Shown here in pieces: positions 48,990-57,626 of a stretch of DNA of 64,000 nucleotides (within the stretch, counting starts at the first letter, position 1; every line of letters begins with the position of its first letter). The position numbers and the translations under genes were made by a program. The notes beneath the pieces are model-generated. The model did no database searches. It had not been told where the DNA came from and worked only from the letters and a program-made list of their open reading frames with translations. Source of the DNA: Gluconobacter cadivus. Its GTDB lineage: Bacteria; Pseudomonadota; Alphaproteobacteria; Acetobacterales; Acetobacteraceae. The DNA is taken from assembly GCF_015244745.1 (NCBI RefSeq), contig NZ_JABCQI010000001.1, forward strand, positions 1 through 64,000, written 5' to 3'.

Positions 48990-50116
48990 AGGTGGCCTTT
49001 CCCCTCATCGGCCAGCGTCATCAGACCCTGCACGCCCTGCCCGTTGCTCTGGAGATTTCCGCCCGCCATCCCGACGTAGCGGTTCATGTCTCGTGCCTGA
49101 CCGTCAGCCATCTGGAACTGGCCCGTTCCCTCGCAACCCTTTATCCAGAAGCCCGCGTCCAGTTTGACCTGCTGCCTATTTCCCAAACCCTCCGCCGCCG
49201 CATCGAGAAACATGGACTGCGGGTGGTGGACAGGCTGATCGGCCTCTTCGCATCCCGGCATTATTTCCGGGGCTTTGACGCCATCATCGTGCCGGAAGCC
49301 ACGTCCCTGCAGCTTCGCCGCATGGGCGTGAGACGGCCGAAAATGATCTGGACGGGACATGGCGCCGGAGATCGGGCCATCGGATTTGCCAGCCACCTCG
49401 GAAAATTCGACTTTCTGCTGGTTCCCGGCCGCAAGGTAGAGCAGCGTATGCTGGAAAAAGGTATCATTCGTCCCGGCGCGTATCATCGCGGCACCTATGC
49501 CAAGTTTGACCTCGTGCGCCGGATGGATGCGAAACGGCCAAAGCTTTTTAATAACAACCGGCCCACGATCCTGTATAATCCGCATTTCGTACGCCGCCTG
49601 TCCTCATGGCCGGGGATGGGGCATCAGATTCTGGAGTTCTTTGCGAAGCAGGACCGCTACAATCTTGTTTTCGCGCCTCATTTCCGTCTTTTCGACAATC
49701 GTCGCGAAGAAGGCGAGGCGTTGAAACGTCAGTATGGGCATCTCCCCCACATGCTGATCGACCCCGGAAGCCACCGGAGCATCGACATGACCTATACGAT
49801 GGGTGCAGACCTCTATCTGGGGGATGTCAGCAGTCAGGTGGCGGAATTCATGATCCGTCCCCGTCCTTGTCTCTTCCTCAACGCCCACCATGTGAAATGG
49901 GGTGGAGATCCGGATTATCAGTTCTGGACGCTCGGGCCGGTGACGGAAAATGTGTTGGATCTGGGCGACAAGATCGAGAATGCCTTCGAAACGCATCCTC
50001 GTTTTCTTGAGGCGCAGCGCCAATATGGTTTAGAGACATTCGAAACATTGGGTGATGAACCCACTGCTCCCGCTGCGGCGGACGCAATCGTCGATTTTCT
50101 GAAAAGGGCAGCCTGA
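48986..50116 (+). CDS. CDP-glycerol glycerophosphotransferase-like (TagB-like) protein
   Basis: The protein has 376 residues from ATG 48986. A GT-B-like fold is suggested: an N-terminal MKVAFPLIGQRHQTLHALP nucleotide half and a C-terminal half with TILYNPHF, LVFAPHFRLFD and the acidic signature MGADLYLGDVSSQVAEFMIRPRPCLFLN. This matches the Glyphos_transf family, where DxSS precedes the donor site. Such enzymes transfer glycerol phosphate or a similar headgroup from a CDP donor. In this operon a lipid or glycan headgroup step is likely. Gene ends overlap on both sides (ATGA and TGATG), indicating translational coupling. Confidence 0.7.
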   Translation: MKVAFPLIGQRHQTLHALPVALEISARHPDVAVHVSCLTVSHLELARSLATLYPEARVQFDLLPISQTLRRRIEKHGLRVVDRLIGLFASRHYFRGFDAIIVPEATSLQLRRMGVRRPKMIWTGHGAGDRAIGFASHLGKFDFLLVPGRKVEQRMLEKGIIRPGAYHRGTYAKFDLVRRMDAKRPKLFNNNRPTILYNPHFVRRLSSWPGMGHQILEFFAKQDRYNLVFAPHFRLFDNRREEGEALKRQYGHLPHMLIDPGSHRSIDMTYTMGADLYLGDVSSQVAEFMIRPRPCLFLNAHHVKWGGDPDYQFWTLGPVTENVLDLGDKIENAFETHPRFLEAQRQYGLETFETLGDEPTAPAAADAIVDFLKRAA

Positions 50117-51927
50117 TGTCAGGCAACCCAAACGGAGCTAGTCCAGGTTTGACCGAGGCCAACCAGAACCCAACCGCCAATCCCGTCCCGACGCCCAGCC
50201 GATCCGGTCTGGAACGACGTTACGGAGATTTCCCCAGCTTTGCAGCCGCACTCGATTACGCGGCACAGGGTGAGAGCGGATTCAACATCTATTCCGGTCG
50301 CGGACAGCTTCTCGAAGCACTCCCTTACCGTCTATTACGCGAGCAGGCCCGTTCAATGGCCTGCCGTCTGCTGGGTCTTGGCCTCACGCCCGGTGACCGT
50401 GTTGCAATCGTTGCGGAAAGCGATGGCGATTTTGCCCGTATTTTCTTCGGGTGCCAGTATGCCGGTCTTGTTCCGGCGCCGCTTCCCCTCCCCGTCGCGT
50501 TCGGCGGCAAGGACGGCTATGTGGCGACCCTGCGTGGCATGATTCAAAGCGCCGCCGCTCGTGCCGTCGTGGTGCCCGATGTGATCGGAAGCTGGACCAG
50601 CGACATCGTCGAGGGACTGGATCTGGTGTTCGGCGGCTCTCCTGCCGATCTTAACCGTCATGCCGAAGCGCGCGTCGAGCTGCCCGAAATTGCCCCAACG
50701 GCCCTGTCTTATCTCCAGTTTTCCTCGGGCAGCACCCGTTTTCCGATGGGCGTTTCGGTCACGCAGGCAGCTGGCATGGCCAACGCCCGAGCCATCGCCC
50801 GCGACGGCCTGCAAGTTCATCCGGCCGAAGACCCGCGCGATGACCGCTGCGTGTCTTGGCTGCCGCTCTATCACGACATGGGTCTTGTCGGCTTCTTCCT
50901 GACTCCCCTGACCTGCCAGCTTTCCGTTGATCTGCTGCCGACCCGCGAATTTGCCCGCCGTCCGCATGTCTGGCTGGACCTGATTTCACGCAATCGCGGG
51001 ACGATCGCCTACAGTCCGTCTTTCGGTTACGAACTCTGCTCCCGCCGTAGCGGTCAGGCTGACCTGGACCTGTCCTGCTGGCGCATTGCAGGGATTGGTG
51101 GCGACATGATCCGCCATCACATCCTCGAAGGCTTTGCCGAACGGTTTGCGTCCAACGGGTTCCGCGCCAGCGCTTTTGTCGCGAGCTACGGCATGGCAGA
51201 AGCAACCCTCGCCATCAGTTTTGCCCCGCTCGACACCGGCATCCAGACCGACACGATTGATCTGCGCCGCCTTGAAAAGGACGGCATTGCCGAACCGTCC
51301 AACGATCCGTCCCTTCCGTTGCGGACATTTGTGCTATGCGGTGCGGCGCTCCCTGACCACCAGATCGAAGTCCGGGATGCATCTGGCCGTGACCTGGCAG
51401 ACCGGCAGGTCGGAACCGTCTATGTGCGCGGGCCGAGCCTCATGTGCGGTTATTTCCGCCGCCCTGACGAGACCGAAGAGGTTCTTGATGCAGATGGCTG
51501 GCTGAATACCGGTGACCTTGGCTATCATCTCAACGGTCAGATCGTCGTCACCGGACGCGCCAAGGACCTGATCATCATCAACGGACGCAATATCTGGCCG
51601 CAGGATCTGGAATGGTCCGCCGAAAGCGAGATCCCGACCCTACGTTCGCGTGACGTGGCCGTATTCTCAGTGGACGGAGAAGAAGGCGAAAAGATTGTGG
51701 CCCTCGTCCAGTGCCGTGCGAGCGAGGATGCGAGCCGCAACCAGCTCCGTGATGAGGTCACGAGTCTGTTCCGCCGCCAGCACGGAGTGGATGTGGACGT
51801 CATCCTCGTTCCGCCCCGCACGCTACCCCAGACATCCTCCGGCAAACTGACCCGCGCTAAAGCCAAGACCATGCTGCTCTCCGGGCAGTTTGACCAGCAG
51901 CCCGAAACCACGTCTTCGGCTGCCTGA
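50116..51927 (+). CDS. Fatty acyl-AMP ligase (acyl-ACP synthetase-like)
   Basis: The protein has 603 residues. Adenylation motifs are in order: SYLQFSSGSTRFPMGV (phosphate loop), WLPLYHDMGLVGFFLTPL, ASYGMAEATLAISF, NTGDLGYHLNGQIVVTGRAKDLIIINGRNIWPQDLEW. WLPLYHDMGL and YLQFSSGST mark the FAAL subgroup, which hands acyl-adenylates to a carrier protein rather than to CoA. An ACP gene follows after 112 bases. It probably loads a fatty acid onto that ACP for the downstream palmitoyltransferase, as proposed for acyl-ACP-dependent sphingolipid synthesis in Caulobacter and Sphingomonas relatives. Confidence 0.87.
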   Translation: MSGNPNGASPGLTEANQNPTANPVPTPSRSGLERRYGDFPSFAAALDYAAQGESGFNIYSGRGQLLEALPYRLLREQARSMACRLLGLGLTPGDRVAIVAESDGDFARIFFGCQYAGLVPAPLPLPVAFGGKDGYVATLRGMIQSAAARAVVVPDVIGSWTSDIVEGLDLVFGGSPADLNRHAEARVELPEIAPTALSYLQFSSGSTRFPMGVSVTQAAGMANARAIARDGLQVHPAEDPRDDRCVSWLPLYHDMGLVGFFLTPLTCQLSVDLLPTREFARRPHVWLDLISRNRGTIAYSPSFGYELCSRRSGQADLDLSCWRIAGIGGDMIRHHILEGFAERFASNGFRASAFVASYGMAEATLAISFAPLDTGIQTDTIDLRRLEKDGIAEPSNDPSLPLRTFVLCGAALPDHQIEVRDASGRDLADRQVGTVYVRGPSLMCGYFRRPDETEEVLDADGWLNTGDLGYHLNGQIVVTGRAKDLIIINGRNIWPQDLEWSAESEIPTLRSRDVAVFSVDGEEGEKIVALVQCRASEDASRNQLRDEVTSLFRRQHGVDVDVILVPPRTLPQTSSGKLTRAKAKTMLLSGQFDQQPETTSSAA

Positions 51928-52039
51928 TCCTGCCCGTTCCGTTTGCCACATTGCCTGAAGACACAGAGGGCTGGCGAACGGGACGGGTTTGGAGCATAAG
52001 GCTTGCCCAAGATTGCACAGACATCGAGAGTTGAAGTCC

Positions 52040-52294
52040 ATGACTGACAGCGTCACCGACATTTCCGCAATGATCATTGAGAAACTGCTTGCCAACCCGA
52101 AAGTTCCCCGGGACATCGATGGCAACAGCAAGATTGTCGAAGATCTTGCCTTTGACAGTCTCGCCGTCATGAACTTCGTCATGGAAATCGAAGACGAAAT
52201 CGACGTTTCCGTCCCTCTCGACAAGCTGGCCGATATCCGTACCATTAACGATCTGGCTGGCTGCCTGCACGCGCTGAAGGTCGCCCAGGCGTGA
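52040..52294 (+). CDS. Dedicated acyl carrier protein
   Basis: The protein has 84 residues from ATG 52040. The phosphopantetheine site is Ser40 in LAFDSLAVMNFVMEIED. The helices and acidic surface are as in AcpP, but the sequence is clearly different from the housekeeping ACP (DSL followed by AVMN instead of DSLDTVE). Its stop overlaps the GTG start of the palmitoyltransferase (GTGA). This position matches the ACP beside serine palmitoyltransferase in other sphingolipid-producing Alphaproteobacteria. Confidence 0.92.
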   Translation: MTDSVTDISAMIIEKLLANPKVPRDIDGNSKIVEDLAFDSLAVMNFVMEIEDEIDVSVPLDKLADIRTINDLAGCLHALKVAQA

Positions 52295-53484
52295 TCGATA
52301 TCTTCGCCAAACATGCAGGACTGCGCGAAGCTTACGACGCCCTGACGGCCACGTCGCCGCGTAATCCGTTCGAAGTCGTGATCGAGCGTCCGGTTTCCGC
52401 CAGCGTTGGTATCATCGAAGGCCGCGAAACGCTCCTGTTCGGGACCAACAACTATCTTGGTCTCAGCCAGTCGAAAAAAGCCATCGAAGCCGCCGTGGAA
52501 ACGGCAGAGACGATGGGCGTCGGCACGACAGGCTCACGCATCGCAAACGGCACCTTCGGCCTGCATCGCAAGCTCGAAGCCCGTCTGGCCGAGTTCTTCC
52601 GACGCAAGCATTGTATGGTGTTCTCCACCGGGTATCAGGCCAATCTCGGCACGATTTCGGCACTGGTGAACAAGGACGACATTCTGCTGCTCGATGCGGA
52701 CAGCCATGCAAGCATCTATGACGGCGCCAAGCTGTCCGGCGCGCAGGTCATCCGCTTCCGCCACAACGATCCGGTCGATCTGGAAAAGCGTCTGGCGCGT
52801 CTCAAGGATCATCCGGGCGCGAAGCTGATTGTCGCCGAGGGCATCTATTCCATGACGGGCAATGTCGCTCCTCTGGACAAGTTCGTGGACATCAAGACGC
52901 GCCACGGCGCCTATCTGATGGCAGACGAAGCCCATTCGTTCGGCGTCATGGGCGCGCATGGTCGTGGTGTTGCGGAAGTTCAGGGTTGCGAGGACGGCAT
53001 CGACTTCGTGGTCGGGACCTTCTCCAAGTCGCTTGGCACCGTCGGCGGATACTGCGTCACGGATCATGACGGCGTGGATCTGATGCGGCTGTGTTCACGG
53101 CCCTATATGTTCACGGCGTCCCTTCCCCCCGAGATCATTGCCGCCACCATGGCAGCGCTCGAGGACATGCAGGACCATCCGGAACTGCGGACAAAGCTTC
53201 AGGACAATGCGGCACGTCTGCATGCCGGGCTTCAGAAAGCTGGTCTCAAGACCGGCGCGCATATTTCGCCAGTCGTCGCGGTAACACTTGAAACCGTGGA
53301 TCAGGCCGTCGCTTTCTGGAACGCACTGCTGGAAAACGGGGTGTACGTGAACCTCTCGCTGCCGCCGGCAACGCCTGACAACCGTCCTCTGCTGCGTTGC
53401 TCGGTCATGGCGGCCCATTCGCCCGAAGAAATCGACCGCGCGGTCACGGTCTTCGGCGAAGTCGCCAGACATTTCGGGCTGTAA
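52291..53484 (+). CDS. spt: Serine palmitoyltransferase (alpha-oxoamine synthase)
   Basis: The protein has 397 residues from GTG 52291. It is a fold-type I PLP enzyme: NNYLGLSQSKKAIEAA, GTTGSRIANGTFGLHRKLE, DADSHASIYDG, MADEAHSFGVMGAHGRG, and the PLP lysine Lys246 in VGTFSKSLGTVGGY. GTFSKS is the serine palmitoyltransferase form; KBL and BioF usually have GTLGKA. It condenses serine with an acyl thioester, here probably acyl-ACP, to 3-ketosphinganine in the cytosol. It is the last gene of the flippase-TagB-FAAL-ACP-SPT operon and is closed by a strong terminator. Confidence 0.87.
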   Translation: MIDIFAKHAGLREAYDALTATSPRNPFEVVIERPVSASVGIIEGRETLLFGTNNYLGLSQSKKAIEAAVETAETMGVGTTGSRIANGTFGLHRKLEARLAEFFRRKHCMVFSTGYQANLGTISALVNKDDILLLDADSHASIYDGAKLSGAQVIRFRHNDPVDLEKRLARLKDHPGAKLIVAEGIYSMTGNVAPLDKFVDIKTRHGAYLMADEAHSFGVMGAHGRGVAEVQGCEDGIDFVVGTFSKSLGTVGGYCVTDHDGVDLMRLCSRPYMFTASLPPEIIAATMAALEDMQDHPELRTKLQDNAARLHAGLQKAGLKTGAHISPVVAVTLETVDQAVAFWNALLENGVYVNLSLPPATPDNRPLLRCSVMAAHSPEEIDRAVTVFGEVARHFGL

Positions 53485-53486
53485 TC

Positions 53487-53524
53487 CATAAAAAAGGGGG
53501 TCCGGTGGATCCCCCTTTTTTATG
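53487..53524. terminator. Bidirectional terminator between SPT and the nucleotidyltransferase gene
   Basis: A stem of GGGGGTCC / GGATCCCCC (one bulge, GGT loop) is flanked by six A and six T. The T run overlaps the stop codon of the convergent gene, so both genes share it. Confidence 0.9.
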
Positions 53525-54458
53525 CTTTCGGGCGGCCCAACAGCTTTCGGGCCCGCCAGAGAAGTCGTGGCAACATCACGAGCGGATGCCGACTTTCAAA
53601 AGGCGACAACTGCATATCGAAACCGGTATGCCGCTGTATTTTCCAGGCAAGATAGGAAGCGCCGTTTTCAAAGGTGAAAGCCGCCTTCAACAGTCTGGCG
53701 ACATTCCGCGGACGGCCGGATGTCTGCACTAACGCCCAGCGACGGAGCGCTTTTCGACGTAGGGCCGCACTGATAACGGGTTCCAGTATGTCGTCATGAG
53801 CGGAAAACCGGAGCCGTCCCCGCGCCCATCCCAGCGGCAGCAGGGCCGCGTACCGCGCTTCCTGTCCTTCCAGAATACTGTTGCCGCGCCCTTTTTTCTC
53901 AACCCGCAATTCAGACGCGTAAGTATGTGCGAACAGGGTTTTCCAGAACTCCAGCGCCGTCATGGAAGGTGCGCCCAGAAGAGCAGCCCAGCACGAAGCC
54001 GTCGTCACACATCCCGCAATCAGGGTGAGAAGAGAGTCCGCACTCTCCGGTCCGCGCACCCAGACCAGCCGGACCGGCTGGCAGAAACGGGCCCAGATCG
54101 TGGTGTCCAAAGCGCCAAGACTTGTACGGGCAGCGAACTGCTCACGGGACAGGACTGCGATCTTTGCGCGCAGAACGCGGTCCTGATATCGAAATTCCGA
54201 ATACCGCACATTGGGCGGCAGTACGAGATTTCCGGTCCGGGCGATCAGGCCACCTGAAAAGCCTTCTGCATTTTCGGTGACAATATAGAAGTCGAGAATA
54301 CCGTCCGGATCGGCCTTGCGCAGAAGCGAGCCGTAGAACAGCACGCCAAGCGGCGGTTCGGGACAGGCACGGGCCAAAGCATCCGCAAATGCGCTGACAC
54401 CCGGATCGACTGGAGTGGTCAGTTCACCGATCAGTCGTTGTTCGAGCGCATCAGGCAT
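53520..54458 (-). CDS. Nucleotidyltransferase-fold protein beside lipid kinase
   Basis: The protein has 312 residues from ATG 54458, which overlaps the lipid kinase stop by 8 bases (ATGCCTGA). The N-terminal part has the pol-beta-like signature GVLFYGSLLRKADPDGILDFYIV (G-S then D-x-D-like acidic residues). The C-terminal 150 residues are helical and basic (RRKALRRWALVQTSGRPRN, LPRLLWRARKLLGR). I cannot assign a substrate. Coupling to a DAGK-type kinase and closeness to serine palmitoyltransferase suggest a role in a sphingolipid phosphate headgroup. Confidence 0.65.
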   Translation of the reverse strand: MPDALEQRLIGELTTPVDPGVSAFADALARACPEPPLGVLFYGSLLRKADPDGILDFYIVTENAEGFSGGLIARTGNLVLPPNVRYSEFRYQDRVLRAKIAVLSREQFAARTSLGALDTTIWARFCQPVRLVWVRGPESADSLLTLIAGCVTTASCWAALLGAPSMTALEFWKTLFAHTYASELRVEKKGRGNSILEGQEARYAALLPLGWARGRLRFSAHDDILEPVISAALRRKALRRWALVQTSGRPRNVARLLKAAFTFENGASYLAWKIQRHTGFDMQLSPFESRHPLVMLPRLLWRARKLLGRPKA

Positions 54459-55416
54459 GAAGGAACCGGAAACTGGGCGCACGTTCCAGCCTCAACACGC
54501 CATCCGGGGCCGCGCTGAAAACTTCTCCGTCAAGCACAAAATCGCTTTCCGTCACCAGTGTCATATCGTCCGTACGACCACTGACATAATCGGGATGACG
54601 ACGCAGCCAGCGCGGCGCACGACCGCACAAAAGCGCCCATGTCGCTCGCAAAAGACTTTCGGGCTGAGCGCTGACATCCAGATATCGAAGACCCTCGACA
54701 TTGGGTTCAGCATCCCAGAACGGCCAGATCCCGCGCGAAAGACACGACAGTCCCGTCGCAAGAAACATGAAGCTCTGCCCGTCATAGACATGACCGCCCG
54801 TTTCGATCCGCAACGGATCTCCCCGGAGCCATGCCTCGCGGCTTTTGCGGAACATGAGACTGACAAACGTGGTGAGAAGAGTGATTCCGACGGCCAGATC
54901 ATGCGGTGCAAAACGCAGGACCGTCGGCGAATGCGCGATGCGGACGGCGCGCGCAAATCCGGCGCATCCTCCAAAAAGCCCCAATACGGGCATCCGGTCG
55001 GTTCCGGGCCAGGACAGACGGATGGGCGTGCGGATACTTGAGCGCAGGGCCCCTGCCTTCAGACGACGGATAGCTTCCATGCCCCGCAGACCAAACCCCA
55101 CGTCGCTGGCAATCAAGTTCGTATTGCCCGAGGCCAGAACCACGATATCCGGTAGGCGGTCTGCGGGATAGGCGCGCGCAATGGCGGTCAGGGCCGTACT
55201 GACCGTCCCGTCTCCGCCATCAATAATAATGGTGTCGATACCCCGTTCGTAGAGCTGACGAACATGAGCGGTGGTTCCTTCCCGACTGTCGGAGGGAACG
55301 AAATCCTTCCCCAAAAGGGCCTGAGCCTCGACAGCAAAACTGGAACCGTTCCGGCGGTTTTTCCGGCTACGGGCATTATGGATCAAGGCTATGCGCACTA
55401 GGGAGGCAATCTTCAT
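54451..55416 (-). CDS. Diacylglycerol/ceramide kinase-family protein
   Basis: The protein has 321 residues from ATG 55416; the frame is open further upstream without family-like sequence. The DAGK catalytic domain is evident: RIALIHNARSRKN (usual N-P-x-S/A-G replaced by HNARS), IIIDGGDGTVSTALTAI (GGDGT at residues 67-71) and IVVLASGNTNLIASDVG (the usual GTxN appears as GNTN). It phosphorylates a lipid hydroxyl with ATP at the inner membrane. In Caulobacter a ceramide kinase of this superfamily (CpgB) lies in the sphingolipid locus, as I recall, so ceramide or a sphingoid base is a fair guess. The next gene overlaps. Confidence 0.82.
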   Translation of the reverse strand: MKIASLVRIALIHNARSRKNRRNGSSFAVEAQALLGKDFVPSDSREGTTAHVRQLYERGIDTIIIDGGDGTVSTALTAIARAYPADRLPDIVVLASGNTNLIASDVGFGLRGMEAIRRLKAGALRSSIRTPIRLSWPGTDRMPVLGLFGGCAGFARAVRIAHSPTVLRFAPHDLAVGITLLTTFVSLMFRKSREAWLRGDPLRIETGGHVYDGQSFMFLATGLSCLSRGIWPFWDAEPNVEGLRYLDVSAQPESLLRATWALLCGRAPRWLRRHPDYVSGRTDDMTLVTESDFVLDGEVFSAAPDGVLRLERAPSFRFLHA

Positions 55417-55536
55417 ATGGCGTTCGGCTATGCGGGCGGGTCTAGCACGGCTATGATGGAACTGCCAGAACGGCACATCCCGGCAGTCCCGGGCGCCGTC
55501 TCATGGCGTGGATACTGACAAGGCCTTTCTCTGATC

Positions 55537-56475
55537 ATGACCCCTGACCTGCCCGCAGATCCCCTCGCGTCGCGGCACACGTCCCCTGTCACAACGCCTC
55601 ATGTCACATTGGCCCATATTTCAGACCCGCATCTGCCTCCACCGCCGGTTCACTGGCGCGCGGCGCTCAACAAGCGCGCCCTGAGCCTTCTGTCGTGGAA
55701 AAAACACCGCCAGTACGTCCATCTCGCGCAGACCTGCGCTGCACTGGTGAAGGATATCGGACGCACAGGCGTGGATACGATCCTTGTGAGCGGGGATCTG
55801 ACCAATTTCGGAACACCGGACGAATTTGCCGAGGCTGCCCGCTGGCTGGAGGCGCTCCCCACTCCGGCTCTTGTGATTCCCGGCAATCATGACTGCATGG
55901 TCCGGCAACCGGCTTCCGCGGGGCTAAATCAGTGGGAACGCTGGTCCTCGCGGCAATATCCGTATGTGCGTCTGCAGAACGGGGTTGCGATCATCGGCGT
56001 TAATTCCGGCATCCCTACAGCCCCTTTCATGGCTTACGGCCGCGTTGGACGCACACAGCGGGAACGGCTTGAAGCCCTGCTGGAGCAGCTTGGAAAAGAA
56101 GGACTATGCCGGGTGGTGATGATCCACCATCCCCCAAAGCGCGGTCTCGTCCCCTGGCGCAAATCCTTGCTGGATCACCGCGAAGTTGCGGCCCTCCTCC
56201 GACGGGCTGGAGCGGAAATCGTCCTGCACGGCCACTCCCATGATGCGACACTGACCCATATCGCCGGAACGGACATTCCCCTGCTGGGCGTGGCCTCGGC
56301 CTCCCTGACAGATGACCGCCCTCACCGACAGGCGTGCTGGAATCATCTGACGATCCGCCCATATGAAGGGGGCTGGCACATTGATCTGGCCCGTCACCGG
56401 CTGGACGGTTCGGTCAGCGAACGGGCGTCATGGAAGAGATCCGGGCGAAAACAGGCAGGAAGGACAGACGCGTGA
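55537..56475 (+). CDS. Metallophosphoesterase
   Basis: The protein has 312 residues. All calcineurin-like metal motifs are present: LAHISDPHL (Asp30, His32), LVSGDLTNFG, VIPGNHDCM, VVMIHHPP and VLHGHSHDATL. There is no signal peptide, so it acts in the cytosol or at the inner face. It heads an operon with LptF/LptG-type permeases, a hydroxylase, a nucleotidyltransferase and a glycosyltransferase. It may hydrolyse a nucleotide-activated or phosphorylated lipid intermediate, as LpxH does in lipid A synthesis; that is inference. Its stop overlaps the likely GTG start of the next gene. Confidence 0.85.
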   Translation: MTPDLPADPLASRHTSPVTTPHVTLAHISDPHLPPPPVHWRAALNKRALSLLSWKKHRQYVHLAQTCAALVKDIGRTGVDTILVSGDLTNFGTPDEFAEAARWLEALPTPALVIPGNHDCMVRQPASAGLNQWERWSSRQYPYVRLQNGVAIIGVNSGIPTAPFMAYGRVGRTQRERLEALLEQLGKEGLCRVVMIHHPPKRGLVPWRKSLLDHREVAALLRRAGAEIVLHGHSHDATLTHIAGTDIPLLGVASASLTDDRPHRQACWNHLTIRPYEGGWHIDLARHRLDGSVSERASWKRSGRKQAGRTDA

Positions 56476-57626
56476 AACAGCGGGCCCATATTCTGGACCG
56501 CTATCTGCTGACGCAGATGGCGCCGCCATTTGCGATCGCACTGCTGGCGATGCTGGTCGCCCTGCTTCTCGAACGCCTGCTATCGCTTTTCGACTATCTC
56601 GCCTCCGCAGGCAGTTCGCTTGCGACCTGCATTGCGCTCCTGACGGACCTGTTGCCCCATTATTTCGGCATCGCCCTGCCCGCGGCGTTGTGCATCGCAG
56701 TCTTCCTGACCATCCGCGGCATGAGCGACAACAACGAGATCGACGCTCTTCAGGCCGGTCGCGTCTCGCTCATGCGGATCAGCCGCCCTTTCATGATCGT
56801 CGGCCTGCTTCTCGGGGGGGCGAGCGTGTTCCTGTACGGCTATATCCAGCCCGTGGCCCGCTATGACTATCGCGCAGGCTTCTATTTCGCGGAACATACC
56901 GGCTGGGCGCCCCATCTTCAGGCCGGGATGTTTGCCTCCACCTCCAGTAAAGCCGTCATGACCGCAGACAGTGTCAGCCATGCCGGAACCCGCCTCAAAC
57001 GCGTTTTCATCCGCGAAGTCAGCCCCAGTGGGGTCGCCCACATCATCACGGCGCAAACAGGCGCGCTGACCATTTCGGAAAAAACGCGCAGCACGCGCCT
57101 CGATCTGTGGAACGGAGAAATCGTGGATGATCCGTTTCAGGCCACCCATCCTCACAAGCCGACAGTCACGCATTTCGAGCATGTCGTCCGCGTCATCGAT
57201 CGGCCGGACAAGGAAACCGCGTTCCGCACACGCGGAGCGGACGAGCGTGAACTGACCCTGCTCGAACTGGCTCACGATCTGCGCTACGGCTTGCCGGGCA
57301 TCGAATACCGCACACTTCGGGCTGAAATGGACTTCCGCATGGCCCGCGCCATTGCCATTCCCTTCATTCCTCCCCTCGCAGTGGCACTGGCCATCAGCGC
57401 AAGACGACGCAAATCCGTCTGGGGCCTGATTGCCGTCGCTGTCATCCTGATCGGCTTCGACCAGACTTTAATGTTCGGGCACAGCCTCGCCTCCACGGGC
57501 CGTCTGCCGATCTGGCTGGCAATCTGGGTGCCGGAGGCCGTGTTCTGTATAGGCTGCCTCGCGGCCCTGCTGCGTCGGTCCCGGGGTTCCTGGCGCCGTC
57601 GTCTGCTGAAACGGGCTGTGGCATGA
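56472..57626 (+). CDS. lptF: LptF/LptG-family permease (first of pair)
   Basis: The protein has 384 residues from GTG 56472, preceded by AGGAAGGA; an ATG at 56430 is an alternative. The YjgP/YjgQ layout is clear: three N-terminal membrane segments (about 20-40, 60-85, 105-125), a periplasmic beta-jellyroll of about 150 residues, and three C-terminal segments. The first helix region LDRYLLTQMAPPFAIALLAM is typical. It pairs with the next gene as the transmembrane part of an ABC lipid extractor that needs an LptB-like ATPase, which is not in this operon. It may be the LPS exporter itself or a paralogue for another lipid. Confidence 0.85.
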   Translation: MKQRAHILDRYLLTQMAPPFAIALLAMLVALLLERLLSLFDYLASAGSSLATCIALLTDLLPHYFGIALPAALCIAVFLTIRGMSDNNEIDALQAGRVSLMRISRPFMIVGLLLGGASVFLYGYIQPVARYDYRAGFYFAEHTGWAPHLQAGMFASTSSKAVMTADSVSHAGTRLKRVFIREVSPSGVAHIITAQTGALTISEKTRSTRLDLWNGEIVDDPFQATHPHKPTVTHFEHVVRVIDRPDKETAFRTRGADERELTLLELAHDLRYGLPGIEYRTLRAEMDFRMARAIAIPFIPPLAVALAISARRRKSVWGLIAVAVILIGFDQTLMFGHSLASTGRLPIWLAIWVPEAVFCIGCLAALLRRSRGSWRRRLLKRAVA

